A stretch of 46,526 nt of DNA from an uncultured Eubacterium sp. (GCA_910584065.1 CAJTZN010000031.1:1-46526); one strand, 5' to 3'; shown: positions 7,501 to 15,978, counted from the first letter of the stretch. Made by a program: numbers and translations. Notes: generated from the sequence alone by a model not told the origin.

Positions 7501-9326
7501 ATGGTCATGAAGAAGAAAAGGCGTAATTACCATTTGTATGAAAATATCATATATCTGGCGAGGGAAAGCTGGGATTATGACAGGAGGATTTTGATATTTT
7601 CCCTGATCTCGATTGTCACGGGTATTGTTCTTCCGCTGTTCCAGATCTATCTGCCAAAGGCGGCGGTAGACCTTTTCGTGCAGCGCGCGGATCTGCCGCT
7701 GATCGCGAAAACGCTCGGCGTCGTGGTGGGAGGATTTCTCATTTTGCAGGCGGTGAACGGGTATGTCAGCACTGCAAGATATTTTATGTACAATGACATG
7801 CGGAATGTGTTTTTGCAGAAGATTTTCCTGACTTCGATCGACTGCGAGTATTCGGAGGCAGAGAACGGGGAATCGCTGGAAATGTACCAGCGGGCGGTAA
7901 ATGTGACCGATCGGGGGATATGGGGGCGACCTCGCAGTTTTACCAGATCGTGCCGGCGCTCATCACCAGTGTCTGCTGCTTTTTCCTGTATACGGGTATT
8001 TTGTCTTCGCTTCATATCGGAGTCGTGTTTCTTCTGTTATTTTCGTCTGTTGTGACATACTGGTTCCAGAAAAAAGAAACGGCCGTGTATGAGCGGACGA
8101 AGGATCTGTTTGCGAAGATACAGAAAAAGCTGAATTACTGTATCAATTGCGGTTCGTGGGCGGGAAAAGACATTCGGGTTTACCATATGCAGGAGTGGCT
8201 GAAAGGACTGATGGCAAAATGGCAGGGAGAGGGAAATAACATACGGGGCGAGCGGGCCAGGCAGGAATTTTACACCCACATTATGAATTGTGTGCTCGGA
8301 TTTTTGCGGGACAGTCTGGCGTATGTCTATCTGATCGCGAAGACGCTTCAGGGAGAGATCGGCGCGGGGGATTTTATGCTCTATTTCGGTACCATTGTCG
8401 GTTTTTCAGACTGGATCCAGCAGATGGTAAGGCAGGTCAGCGGTCTGAGGACGGCGAATGTCGGGATCAATGACCTGCGGGAATATCTGGCAGTACCGCC
8501 GGAAGACATGCAGAGCGGTGAGGCGCAAATGCCGGACTGCTCGGAAGGGGTGGAGATCGTATTTGACCATGTGACGTTTTTTTATCCGGAAAGTGCTGTC
8601 CCGACGATCCGCGATCTGAGTTTTACGATCCGGAAAGGGGAACACATCGCGCTTGTTGGGCTGAACGGCGCCGGGAAAACGACACTGATCAAACTGATGA
8701 TCGGATTTTACAGACCGTCGTCCGGACAAATACGGATCAATGGAGTGGATATGAACCGTCTGGGAAGGCGGGATGTGTACGCGCTGTATACCGCGGTATT
8801 TCAGGACATTCTCATTCTGCCGTTTATGCTGGATGAAAATATCGCGCTTAAGCCCAAGCGCCAGATCGACAGGGAACGCGTAAAAGAGGTTTTAAAAAAG
8901 GCGGGATTATGGCAAGAAATGGAGCAAAGGAACATTACACTGGATTCTTATATGCTGCGGCAGCTGACGGATGAGGGAGTTCTTTTATCCGGCGGGCAGC
9001 AGCAGAAGCTTTTACTAGCGAGGGCGCTGTACAAAGAAGCGCCGGTACTTTTGCTGGATGAACCGACGGCGGCGCTCGACCCGGTCGCGGAGTACGAGAT
9101 CTATTCGGCGTTTAATGAGATGGTGGGAACGAAGACGGCTGTTTATATTTCGCACCGCCTGTCCTCCTGCCGGTTCTGTGAGGATATCGTCGTCTTCGAC
9201 GGCGGGGAGATCGTGCAGAGGGGAAGCCACGAAAAACTGATGGAAAATGAGGCAGGCCTCTATCATCAAATGTGGACGGCGCAGGCGCAGTATTACAGGA
9301 AGGCAGAGCACGCGAAAAACGCATGA
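7501..9326 (+). pseudogene. ABC transporter half-molecule with a frameshift (copy B)
   Basis: The two halves of one ABC half-transporter lie in different frames: 7501-~7917 gives the first membrane helices (ILIFSLISIVTGIVLPLF), and the rest reads from about 7915 to 9326 with the remaining membrane domain and the ATPase (Walker A GLNGAGKTT, signature LSGGQQQ, Walker B VLLLDEP, H-loop YISHRLS). Adding one G to the run of five Gs at 7912-7918 restores one frame of about 608 residues (NVTDRGDMGATSQFYQ). This is either a real one-base deletion in a homopolymer or a sequencing error. The start is probably ATG 7507, with AGGAG nine bases upstream. The C-terminal ~85 codons match copy A closely. The gene heads a unit with the LytTR/GHKL pair, although that pair has its own promoter. 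Confidence 0.8.
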
Positions 9327-9355
9327 AAGCGGGGATGGCGTGTGTAGTAAGTGGT

Positions 9356-9384
9356 TTGCATCCGCACGGGTTTTCTGATATAAT
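9356..9384 (+). promoter_or_regulatory. Promoter of the LytTR/GHKL pair
   Basis: TTGCAT (9356-9361), a 17-base spacer and TATAAT (9379-9384) preceded by TGA, giving an extended -10. It starts about 30 bases after the ABC stop codon. A small palindrome GTGTTG TAGT CAACAC follows at 9390-9405, in the early transcript, and could be a regulator site or a leader hairpin. Confidence 0.6.
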
Positions 9385-9429
9385 AGCGGTGTTGTAGTCA
9401 ACACGGTCAGAATGGAGAACGATTTGGAG

Positions 9430-10149
9430 ATGCTAAACATTGCTATTGTGGAGGACGAGAGCGCTCATGCGGATCTGCTGGTGCGATATATCGGGGAATG
9501 GTCGGCGAACAACCATATCCGCTGCCGGTTCCAGGAGTTTCCGAATGCGGAGAGTTTTTTATTTGAATGGGAGGAAAACCGTGTGTGGGATGCGCTGTTT
9601 TTCGATATCCAGATGCCGGATATGAACGGGGTGGATCTCGCCAGACGCATTCGCGAACAGGATGGCAGGGTGGCGATCGTTTTTACGACGGGGATCACCG
9701 ATTATTTGCAGGAAGGGTACGAGGTGGCGGCGCTGCACTATCTCGTGAAACCGTTAGATAAACAGAAGGTCGCCATCTGCATGGAGCGGATCGTCGACGG
9801 ACGGGAACAGGAAGGGGACGGACAGGTCTGTCTGGTGGAGACAGAGGGCGCCTCCATGCGGATCCGGGCAAAAGACATCGTGTATATCGAGGCGTTTTCC
9901 CATGAAACGGAGGTACATGTAAAGGAAGCTGTTTACCGCGTCAGGGAGGGGATCGGTGTCTGGCAGGAACGGCTGTCGGGCGGCGGACTATTTGTCCTCT
10001 GCCACCGTTCTTATCTGGTGAACCTGCTGTATGTGGCGCGGATCGATAAATCAGAAGTCGTTTTGGACGGCGGGGAGCGCATTCCGCTCAGCCGGAGAAG
10101 CCACAGGGCGGTCAATGAGGCGTTTATCCGCTTCTACAGCAGGAAATGA
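9430..10149 (+). CDS. LytTR-family response regulator
   Basis: A receiver domain (residues 1-120: AIVEDE at the N-terminus, phospho-acceptor D59 in FFDIQMPDMNG, Lys in HYLVKPL) joined to a LytTR DNA-binding domain (about 135-239: DIVYIEAFSHETEVH, then FVLCHRSYLVNL). These regulators (AgrA, ComE, VirR types) bind pairs of short direct repeats and often control exporter or peptide-signalling genes. The start at 9430 gives MLNIAIVEDE and has GGAG about ten bases upstream; an in-frame ATG at 9412 is the alternative. The kinase gene follows after nine bases, so the two form an operon. The adjacent ABC gene is a likely target. Confidence 0.92.
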   Translation: MLNIAIVEDESAHADLLVRYIGEWSANNHIRCRFQEFPNAESFLFEWEENRVWDALFFDIQMPDMNGVDLARRIREQDGRVAIVFTTGITDYLQEGYEVAALHYLVKPLDKQKVAICMERIVDGREQEGDGQVCLVETEGASMRIRAKDIVYIEAFSHETEVHVKEAVYRVREGIGVWQERLSGGGLFVLCHRSYLVNLLYVARIDKSEVVLDGGERIPLSRRSHRAVNEAFIRFYSRK

Positions 10150-10158
10150 GGGGGGCGC

Positions 10159-10917
10159 GTGAGTATGATGGTATATGTATGGTTCTGCCTGGGAATCGCC
10201 GTTTTGGCGGTCGTCCTGCTCGGCATCCGCAAAATGGTTTCCGTATTTGTGGACAGGCGGATTTCGGATTATCAGGGCGACCTGATCCGCAAGCACTGTG
10301 AGGAAGTGGAAAATATGTACCGCCGGGTACGCGGCTGGCGGCATGATTATAAACATCATATCCAGACGATGAAGGCGCATCTGGCCCTTGGGCAGTATGG
10401 GGAGCTGGAGCAGTATCTCGATGAGCTTGACGAGGACCTGACGACAGTGGACACGGTAGTCAAGACGGGGAATGTCCGTATCGACGCTATTTTAAACAGC
10501 AAGCTTGGCGTGGCAAAGTCGAAAGAGATCGAAGTGAATGCGAAAGCATTTGTGCCAAAGGAGATGGCTGTATCCGAGGTAGACCTGTGCGTCATCATCG
10601 GAAATCTGCTGGACAACGCGATCGAGGCGTGCGAGAGGGAACCGGAGGGCGAAAGGCGGTTTATCCGCGTCTATATCGATATATTAAAAGAGCAGTTATA
10701 TATTTATGTGTCCAATTCGATGAGCGATGATGTGAAAAAACAGGGGAATTCGTATCTGTCGGTAAAGGCAGGAGAGCATGGATTTGGCCTGATGCGGGTA
10801 GACCGGGTGGTGAAGCGTTACAACGGGTATCTGAACAGGCAGCATGAAGAAGGGGTTTTTGTCACAGAGATCATGCTGGGACTTGGCGGCGCAGGAGGTC
10901 AAGGTCTTTTGAAATAG
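10159..10917 (+). CDS. GHKL-type sensor histidine kinase
   Basis: A short kinase of 252 residues with only one membrane segment (residues 5-27), then a dimerisation/phospho-acceptor region with H62 in GWRHDYKHH and a GHKL ATPase domain (NLLDNAIEACE, GEHGFGLMRV). It resembles the cytoplasmic part of AgrC-like kinases but lacks the six-helix sensor domain, so it may sense through a partner such as the ABC transporter membrane domain. It is cotranscribed with the LytTR regulator. A fossil of a paralogue lies at 2056-2119. The start at 10159 (GTG) follows GAGGGGGGC; ATG 10165 or 10168 are possible alternatives. Confidence 0.88.
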   Translation: MSMMVYVWFCLGIAVLAVVLLGIRKMVSVFVDRRISDYQGDLIRKHCEEVENMYRRVRGWRHDYKHHIQTMKAHLALGQYGELEQYLDELDEDLTTVDTVVKTGNVRIDAILNSKLGVAKSKEIEVNAKAFVPKEMAVSEVDLCVIIGNLLDNAIEACEREPEGERRFIRVYIDILKEQLYIYVSNSMSDDVKKQGNSYLSVKAGEHGFGLMRVDRVVKRYNGYLNRQHEEGVFVTEIMLGLGGAGGQGLLK

Positions 10918-10984
10918 TTACATCATCCAGGCCGTTCCATTTTCCGCTTTTTAGCTGCTTTAGAGTGAGTTGTCGTGAGATCAT

Positions 10985-11024
10985 CTTTGCATATTAAGGA
11001 CGAAATATTGCGCGAACATATACT
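10985..11024. repeat. Conserved 40-base block, copy B
   Basis: It differs from 6241-6280 at only two of 40 positions. It lies about 90 bases upstream of the AraC start codon and contains TATACT at 11019-11024, which could serve as a -10 box. It could be the promoter/operator at which the AraC protein regulates itself. Confidence 0.8.
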
Positions 11025-11046
11025 GTTTTGGATGCAGTCAGGAAAA

Positions 11047-11086
11047 CGGGGAGTAAGTTCCCAGCACGGGGAGTAAGTTCCCAGCA
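11047..11086. repeat. Perfect 20-base tandem duplication in the araC leader
   Basis: Two identical adjacent 20-base copies (11047-11066 and 11067-11086), each containing GGGGAGTAAGTTCCCAGCA, end 25 bases before the AraC start codon. Each copy has a GGGAGTAAGTTCCC near-palindrome. They may be a recent slippage product or paired protein-binding sites. Confidence 0.9.
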
Positions 11087-11111
11087 AGGGGAGGAGGAGG
11101 GGAGGAGTGAG

Positions 11112-11975
11112 ATGCAAATGTCGATGGAATACATATTAGAAAGCGATGCGATCCGGAATGTCGTGTGTGAACATAATCTTTCGGCGAATCTGTTTACCGG
11201 GCCGGATCCGTCTTATCATAATCACGATGCTTATGAAATTTATTTCTTCATACGGGGAAACACGAGGTTATATGTGGAACAGCGCTGTTTTGAACTGACG
11301 TCCGGCGACTGTGTCGTGATCCGTCCCGGGCAGATGCACCGGTGTATTGTGATGGATACCGCTCCGTATGAACGGATCAGTCTCTATCTCGCGCCGGAAA
11401 CGCTTCGGATGCTCTCGTCGGGATCTACGGATTTTCAGCAATATTTTGATCAAAAGATCTGTCAGGAGAAAGGCGGTACCATCCATGTATCTGCCTATGA
11501 GGTCAGGCAGTATATACGGCTGGCGGACCGATATTTGGAGACGCTTGCTTCGGACGGATTCGGCAGCGACCTGAAGCGGATCTATGGTCTGACCGAACTG
11601 CTTTTATTCCTATGCCAGTTGTTTCAGCATGCGAACAAGTGGGAACACGATGATATCATGCCCCCGCTCGTATCGAATACCATGCAGTATGTAAAGGAAC
11701 ATATGACAGAGGGTATTTCGCTCGCGTCAATGAGCCGTGATCTGAACTACAGCAGTAATTATATCAGCCTGCAGTTCAAGCGCCATACCGGATTATCGCT
11801 TCGGGAATATATACTGGGCCAGAAGATCGAGCGGGCAAAAGAACTGCTCATTTCGGGAAAAAGTGTGTCCGATGCCGGAGAGGGGGCCGGGTTCAGCGAT
11901 TATGCAAATTTTATCAGAAGCTTTAAAAAGCTGGTGGGGTTGCCGCCCGGCCAGTATAAGAAGAACCTGGGATGA
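11112..11975 (+). CDS. AraC-family transcriptional regulator
   Basis: A 287-residue regulator: an N-terminal cupin-like sensing domain (YHNHDAYEIYFFIRGN, VIRPGQMHR) and a C-terminal double helix-turn-helix of about 100 residues (ISLASMSRDLNYSSNYISLQF, then SVSDAGEGAGFSDYANFIRSFKK). The cupin domain usually binds a sugar or related small molecule, and many members control carbohydrate-use genes. ATG 11112 is chosen for the GGAGGAGGGGAGGAG stretch just upstream. It is the only intact AraC gene of the two related loci; GH115 (2136-6101) shares its upstream 40-base block and is a plausible target. ARAC genes of this kind are often next to the glycosidase they regulate. Confidence 0.9.
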   Translation: MQMSMEYILESDAIRNVVCEHNLSANLFTGPDPSYHNHDAYEIYFFIRGNTRLYVEQRCFELTSGDCVVIRPGQMHRCIVMDTAPYERISLYLAPETLRMLSSGSTDFQQYFDQKICQEKGGTIHVSAYEVRQYIRLADRYLETLASDGFGSDLKRIYGLTELLLFLCQLFQHANKWEHDDIMPPLVSNTMQYVKEHMTEGISLASMSRDLNYSSNYISLQFKRHTGLSLREYILGQKIERAKELLISGKSVSDAGEGAGFSDYANFIRSFKKLVGLPPGQYKKNLG

Positions 11976-11976
11976 T

Positions 11977-12309
11977 CTATTTTTTTGATCTGGCGGTTTT
12001 GCTTTTCGGCGCCGGCAGTTCCTCATACATCGCATGCAAAACGGTTGACATTAGTTCGGTGTTCTCGGGTTTGTCCACGATGATCATCTGCGTTTTAGAA
12101 CCCTCATAAGGATAGTCCCGCTCCGCATCCGGTAACAAGCGGAGGGCAGAGTCCGTCGGTTTTAAGTATAGAAGGTCGTCGCATATATTTCCGACCAGCT
12201 TGTTTTTGAAATAGACCAGATATTCCCCCATCATTTTCCGCGTGGAAATATCCCCTATTTTATTTAAGTGTTCTAAAATAAAATTGTAAGCTTCTACTGT
12301 AGTAGCCAT
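11977..12309 (-). CDS. TfoX/Sxy N-terminal domain protein
   Basis: A 110-residue protein consisting only of a TfoX N-terminal domain: AYNFILEHLNKIGDISTRKMMGEYLVYF and KNKLVGNICDDLLYLKPT are typical. Full-length TfoX/Sxy controls competence in Gammaproteobacteria; stand-alone small versions are common in Firmicutes and have no established role. The C-terminus is Lys/Arg/Pro-rich. AGGAGC precedes the start, and a promoter is visible at 12348-12375. It converges with the AraC gene with no room for a strong terminator between them. Confidence 0.85.
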   Translation of the reverse strand: MATTVEAYNFILEHLNKIGDISTRKMMGEYLVYFKNKLVGNICDDLLYLKPTDSALRLLPDAERDYPYEGSKTQMIIVDKPENTELMSTVLHAMYEELPAPKSKTARSKK

Positions 12310-12347
12310 GATCTGCTCCTTTCTTTTTGCGGTATCTTATAAGGTAT

Positions 12348-12375
12348 AGTATACACGAAAATTGGTGAAAATCAA
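12348..12375 (-). promoter_or_regulatory. Promoter of the TfoX-like gene
   Basis: On the minus strand: TTGATT (12375-12370), a 16-base spacer and TATACT (12353-12348), about 40 bases upstream of the start codon. Confidence 0.5.
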
Positions 12376-12403
12376 CGTAAAATGCTGCATCATTTAGTAG
12401 AGA

Positions 12404-12504
12404 ATGAAGCGTGCCCATTCTTTACAGATCGATCTTTATACGTTATAATGTAATGCATAAGGGAATCGGTCAGGTGAAAAAATCGCAGTTTGGAGGGAAA
12501 TATG
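12404..12504. repeat. Duplicated promoter-leader block, copy 1
   Basis: About 100 bases up to and including the start codon that closely resemble 15979-16081. Shared words include ATGAAGCGTGC, CATTCTTTACAGATCGATCT, ACGTTATAAT and the leader up to TTGGAG. The downstream genes are unrelated (DUF1905-like here, acetyltransferase there). Confidence 0.8.
12421..12449 (+). promoter_or_regulatory. Promoter of the DUF1905-like remnant
   Basis: TTTACA (12421-12426), a 17-base spacer and a consensus TATAAT (12444-12449). It also reads toward the ferredoxin gene at 12755. It is part of the duplicated block. Confidence 0.65.
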
Positions 12505-12703
12505 GACGATCATTTATATAAGTTCAAGGCCAAAATTCATCTTGTTCCGGATAAGGGTTCCATATGATGGAAGCATTGTAAATATGGGAATAAAAAATGC
12601 TGACGGAAGTATCTGCTATATAATCGGAATGTTAAAATCGATTCGGGAGCAGCTCGGCAAGTCCGAAGGGGATGAAGTGGAAGTGACTGTTTGTGAACGG
12701 TAA
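12502..12703 (+). pseudogene. DUF1905 family gene with an internal deletion
   Basis: The start ATGGACGATCATTTATATAAG with a GGAGGG site gives LYKFKAKIHLVPDKG, the N-terminus of a DUF1905 protein. The frame then stops at 12565. In another frame the sequence continues as PYDGSIVNMGIKNADGSICY and ends CER-stop at 12703, which is the family's C-terminus. The missing middle (~35 residues) and frame change point to one internal deletion at about 12558. The function of the family is not established. Confidence 0.75.
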
Positions 12704-12710
12704 CTGTTCA

Positions 12711-12730
12711 AAGTCTGGACTGGAGTTCGT
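12711..12730. repeat. 20-base downstream repeat, copy 1
   Basis: Twenty bases (AAGTCTGGACTGGAGTTCGT) that recur with one change at 16547-16566, in each case just after the gene that follows the duplicated promoter block. Confidence 0.85.
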
Positions 12731-12754
12731 TTATTTTTGAAAGGAGATCGAAAC

Positions 12755-12949
12755 ATGGAGAAAAAATTGAAAATAATAGTGGATAACTGCCCTCAGAATC
12801 ACAAATGTCCTGCCGTAAATGTTTGCCCGGTTGGAGCGTTGAGCCAGAAGGATTTTGAAGCACCTGAAATAGACGATGACAAGTGTATAAGGTGTGGCAA
12901 ATGTTCAACGTTCTGTCCTAAAAAGGCATTGGTACTTTATGCAACATGA
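12755..12949 (+). CDS. Small ferredoxin-like 4Fe-4S protein
   Basis: A 64-residue protein. The C-terminal half has a classical cluster motif CIRCGKCSTFCPKKA; the N-terminal half has CPQNHKCPAVNVCPVGA, which can supply a second, less regular cluster. It would carry electrons or act as a small Fe-S module in the cytoplasm. ATG 12755 follows AAAGGAG. It is cotranscribed, if at all, with the broken DUF1905 gene. Length is typical for this family of short ferredoxins. Confidence 0.85.
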   Translation: MEKKLKIIVDNCPQNHKCPAVNVCPVGALSQKDFEAPEIDDDKCIRCGKCSTFCPKKALVLYAT

Positions 12950-13072
12950 TGTGTTACATAGGATCGAAAAATAGTACATGCCGGTTGGTTGTTATGCTGC
13001 ATGTGATATGTCATAATATATCTTGTCTTGATGGCCGGAAGATAATATGTTGAATGATAGGAGATGAGATAT

Positions 13073-13810
13073 ATGAGCTTGGGAGCCAATATATGTTTTT
13101 TGAGAAAACAGAAAAAATATACACAGGAGCAGTTTGCAGAAAAGATGGGAGTTACGCGTCAGACTATATCGAGATGGGAGTCTGACGAAGTGATTCCGGA
13201 GCTTGCAAAGCTTATTGAAATAAGCGACATGTTCACATGCAGGCTTGATACACTTGTGAAGGAAAATCTGCCGGATCAGGGAGGGATTTATTCAAAAGTG
13301 CAGATTAAAAGAGTAGCACCATTCAGAATGGCGAGCTATGTAATGATTTCTCCTAATCCTGAAAGTGATGTTATTGAATATATGGAGAGATGGGCTGTTA
13401 ACAGTGGTCTCAAGGCTGCCAATCCGAATGCGAAAATGATAGGATGGGATTTTCCTTTTGTATCACAGGTACAACAAAACAGATTTGGTTTGCATGGGTA
13501 TGTAGCAGCTTACATTTTGCCGGAAGGATTTAATACGGAATTCCCCGGCGTAGAATACGCAGAAAATGCAGAAGCTGACTACGCAATGGTTACCATTAAA
13601 GAGCCTTTTATACAGCCTTTTGAGAGGATTCCTCACGCATATAAGCTGATCATGGAATATCTTCACTCAAATCATTTTAAAGAGAAGCAGCAGGATAACA
13701 TTGTCAGTTGTTTTGAACACGAATATGAAGAGAATGGAATTGTATATATGGATGTTTATATTCATGTTGATGGCGTCACTAAAGTTGATGCTGTTTCACA
13801 GTTTAATTAA
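13073..13810 (+). CDS. XRE-family regulator with GyrI-like effector domain
   Basis: A 245-residue protein: residues 1-60 are an XRE helix-turn-helix (ICFLRKQKKYTQEQFAEKMG, TRQTISRWE), and residues ~75-245 look like a GyrI/effector-binding domain of the type attached to AraC and MerR regulators (VQIKRVAPFRMASYVMI, ending YMDVYIHVD). It probably senses a small molecule and regulates neighbouring genes, perhaps the acetyltransferase that follows after 31 bases. The start at 13073 gives MSLGANI and has TAGGAG about ten bases upstream; ATG 13064 is too close to that site. The whole tract from here to 19.0 kb is AT-rich compared with its flanks. Confidence 0.85.
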   Translation: MSLGANICFLRKQKKYTQEQFAEKMGVTRQTISRWESDEVIPELAKLIEISDMFTCRLDTLVKENLPDQGGIYSKVQIKRVAPFRMASYVMISPNPESDVIEYMERWAVNSGLKAANPNAKMIGWDFPFVSQVQQNRFGLHGYVAAYILPEGFNTEFPGVEYAENAEADYAMVTIKEPFIQPFERIPHAYKLIMEYLHSNHFKEKQQDNIVSCFEHEYEENGIVYMDVYIHVDGVTKVDAVSQFN

Positions 13811-13841
13811 AGCGGATCAAATAGAAACAGGAGATTAATTC

Positions 13842-14288
13842 ATGATGAAATTGACAAAAGCCGGTACATCAGATGTATTGGTGATAAATAGTATTTCCAA
13901 GCGCGCCTTTCATAGTGACATTGCCGTTGGAGCATCTTCGAAAACAGGTCCACCCGGATATATGTCTGCAAGTTTTCATATTAAAATGGCAAAGACCAAT
14001 AATTTATATAAATTATTGGTGGATGGACGGATCGTAGGAGGCGCTATTCTTTTTGTGAATGGATTGCAACTTAATATAGGCAGAATATTTGTAGATCCTG
14101 AGTATTTCAGAAAAGGGTATGGTATATTTATGATGCAGGAAATTGAGAGAATTTTTTCTGATGTAAAACAAATATTTCTTGATACGCCTGTTTGGAACGT
14201 TCGTACAAAAGCTTTTTATCAAAAGCTGGGCTATATTGAGAATAAGAAAGATGAAGAGTTCATTTACTATATTAAAAAGATAAATTGA
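13842..14288 (+). CDS. GNAT family N-acetyltransferase
   Basis: A 148-residue GNAT enzyme that would move an acetyl group from acetyl-CoA to an amine. The pattern is clear: strand 4 LNIGRIFVDPEYFRKGYGIFMM with the acetyl-CoA-binding Q/RxxGxG-like loop (RKGYG), then LDTPVWNVRTKAFYQKLGY near the C-terminus. The substrate is not inferable. Its start has AGGAG eight bases upstream. The next gene (DUF4177) follows after 17 bases. Confidence 0.85.
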   Translation: MMKLTKAGTSDVLVINSISKRAFHSDIAVGASSKTGPPGYMSASFHIKMAKTNNLYKLLVDGRIVGGAILFVNGLQLNIGRIFVDPEYFRKGYGIFMMQEIERIFSDVKQIFLDTPVWNVRTKAFYQKLGYIENKKDEEFIYYIKKIN

Positions 14289-14305
14289 AATTGTGGAGGT
14301 AAGTT

Positions 14306-14458
14306 ATGTACGAGTACAAAGTTGAAACATATAAAGTGAAGATGGCAGAAGCGTCAATGAATAAGATGGCAAGTGAGGGATGGCGTGTTATTGCTGTTAG
14401 TCCCAATGAGGGACTTGGATATGGTTTAGTTGTAACATATGAGCGAAAAAGAGATTAG
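14306..14458 (+). CDS. DUF4177 small protein
   Basis: A 50-residue protein with the compact pattern MYEYKVETYK...MASEGWRVIAVSPN...YGLVVTYERKRD. The EGWRVIAV core is the hallmark of DUF4177. A GGAGG site sits eight bases upstream. Function is not known. It lies close between an acetyltransferase and a flavin-binding protein. Confidence 0.75.
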   Translation: MYEYKVETYKVKMAEASMNKMASEGWRVIAVSPNEGLGYGLVVTYERKRD

Positions 14459-14487
14459 TCCAATTTATATTTGTATAGGAGAACAAT

Positions 14488-14943
14488 ATGGAACAGAAAG
14501 CAAGTGATATTCAAAAGAAACGAATTAAAGAAATAGAAATAAAGGCGGACGAATTAGTTAAAAAATGCGAGGTTATGTTTGTTTCCTCCGTCAACGAAAA
14601 AGGGTATCCGAGAACTTGTTGTGTTAGTAAGTTGCGTGACGAGGGATTTAGAGATGTTTTTTTTGTAACTTCAAAAAGAAGTGAAAAGCAGGGGAAGGCA
14701 AAACACTTTGAGACAAATACAAAATCAAGCATTTGTTTTCAACATGGGGGAGATTCGTTAACTTTAGTGGGTGATGTTGAAATCATAACTGATACAACAG
14801 AAATGCAGAAATTATGGAATGAGGATGACAGAGCTTTTTTTCCTAAAGGGATTGATGACCCTAAAATAAGATTCATACATTTTCACACATTAGAAGCAAC
14901 TTTTTGGATTGAACATAAGTTTAGGACTGTAAAATATAAATGA
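14488..14943 (+). CDS. Pyridoxamine 5'-phosphate oxidase-like FMN-binding protein
   Basis: A 151-residue split-barrel protein related to general stress protein 26. Blocks are VMFVSSVNEKGYPRTCCVSKL, DVFFVTSKRSEKQ, SICFQHGGDSLTLVGDVEII and WNEDDRAFFPKGIDDP. These proteins bind FMN or F420-like cofactors; the actual substrate is unknown. It has an AGGAG site and is the third gene in a closely spaced run starting at 13842. Confidence 0.85.
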   Translation: MEQKASDIQKKRIKEIEIKADELVKKCEVMFVSSVNEKGYPRTCCVSKLRDEGFRDVFFVTSKRSEKQGKAKHFETNTKSSICFQHGGDSLTLVGDVEIITDTTEMQKLWNEDDRAFFPKGIDDPKIRFIHFHTLEATFWIEHKFRTVKYK

Positions 14944-14974
14944 GATATAAATCTGAAATGGTGGAGGTAATTTT

Positions 14975-15085
14975 ATGAATGAGCAAATAAAAGAATATAT
15001 AGATGAATTTCCTGTGGAGAGCATAGATATGTTCCAGCATTTGAGGCAAATTATAAAGCTATTTGGGGCAGGATATTCCGTCTGA
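14975..15085 (+). pseudogene. Truncated DUF1801/YdhG-like fragment
   Basis: A GTGGAGG site and ATG 14975 open a 36-codon frame, EQIKEYIDEFPVESIDMFQHLRQII, which resembles the N-terminus of the DUF1801 (YdhG/iron chaperone-like) family. It then reads into LFGAG and stops; the remaining ~80 residues are absent. Bases 15086-15140 may hold an out-of-frame C-terminal scrap. The family assignment comes from a short match and is moderate. Confidence 0.5.
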
Positions 15086-15161
15086 AATTTTGAAACAGAT
15101 AGTTTTAGATACGTTAGAGTGATAAAAAAACATAAGAACAGAACCGATAGGAGATAAAACT

Positions 15162-15899
15162 ATGCCAAGTTCAATTAACGACTACCGAAAGCTCATCGAA
15201 CAACCCTGGGGAAAAATGTTCTATGACGCACTATTTCGTCAGCTTGATTTACCCGAAGATCATTCTCTTAATATTTTTGATTTCGGGGCGGGATTCTGTG
15301 TGACCGCCAGCCATTACGCACCCTTTCACCATGTGACTGCAATTGAGCCAAGCAAAGAAATGCTTGATTTGAGACGGAGGGATAATTGCAGCAAGTACGC
15401 CTGTATTCACGGTGGAATCGAGGAAGTAAGGAAACAAAGCATTGCTGCCTTTGATCTTGTCATCTGCCACAATGTTCTGGAGTATGTTCCTGACAAAGAA
15501 CGGATATTGACAGAACTTGCAAACGTGCTGAAACAAGGTGGCAGACTCTCCATCGTCAAGCACAATCCTGCTGGGCGGATTCTTGCATATTCTGTCTTTT
15601 CCGATGACCCGGAAGCAGCTCTTGTCTTACTTGAAGATGGAGATCATGAAAACAATATGTTTGGCAAACGGGATACCTACAGCAATGAATATCTGATCAA
15701 ACAGGCCAGTAAACGAGGTCTGTCGCTAGAAGACCGCTTTGGACTTCGTACATTCTTTGGCTTGTCCTCGAACAATGACATAAAATATACAAAGAAATGG
15801 TATGACAATATGCTTGCGTTGGAGATGAAAACCTGTAATCTCGAGGAATATAAAAATATCGCCTTTTTTAATCATCTTATTTTCAGAAAAATAACATGA
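15162..15899 (+). CDS. Class I SAM-dependent methyltransferase
   Basis: A 245-residue methyltransferase. Motif I is NIFDFGAGFCVTASHYA (GxGxG-like), the acidic end of strand 2 is VTAIEPSKEMLDLRR, motif IV is FDLVICHNVLEYV, and LANVLKQGGRLSIVKHN is the following helix and strand. This is a UbiE/MenG- or SmtA-like small-molecule methyltransferase; the substrate is unknown. TAGGAG lies nine bases before the start. It is unlinked to a pathway and looks like a single-gene unit. Confidence 0.88.
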   Translation: MPSSINDYRKLIEQPWGKMFYDALFRQLDLPEDHSLNIFDFGAGFCVTASHYAPFHHVTAIEPSKEMLDLRRRDNCSKYACIHGGIEEVRKQSIAAFDLVICHNVLEYVPDKERILTELANVLKQGGRLSIVKHNPAGRILAYSVFSDDPEAALVLLEDGDHENNMFGKRDTYSNEYLIKQASKRGLSLEDRFGLRTFFGLSSNNDIKYTKKWYDNMLALEMKTCNLEEYKNIAFFNHLIFRKIT

Positions 15900-15978
15900 G
15901 AATGCTTATGACCATATTGGAATCCAAACTGGATCTTGCCGCTTTCGTGCATAATGGCATATTTGCATATTGATCATG

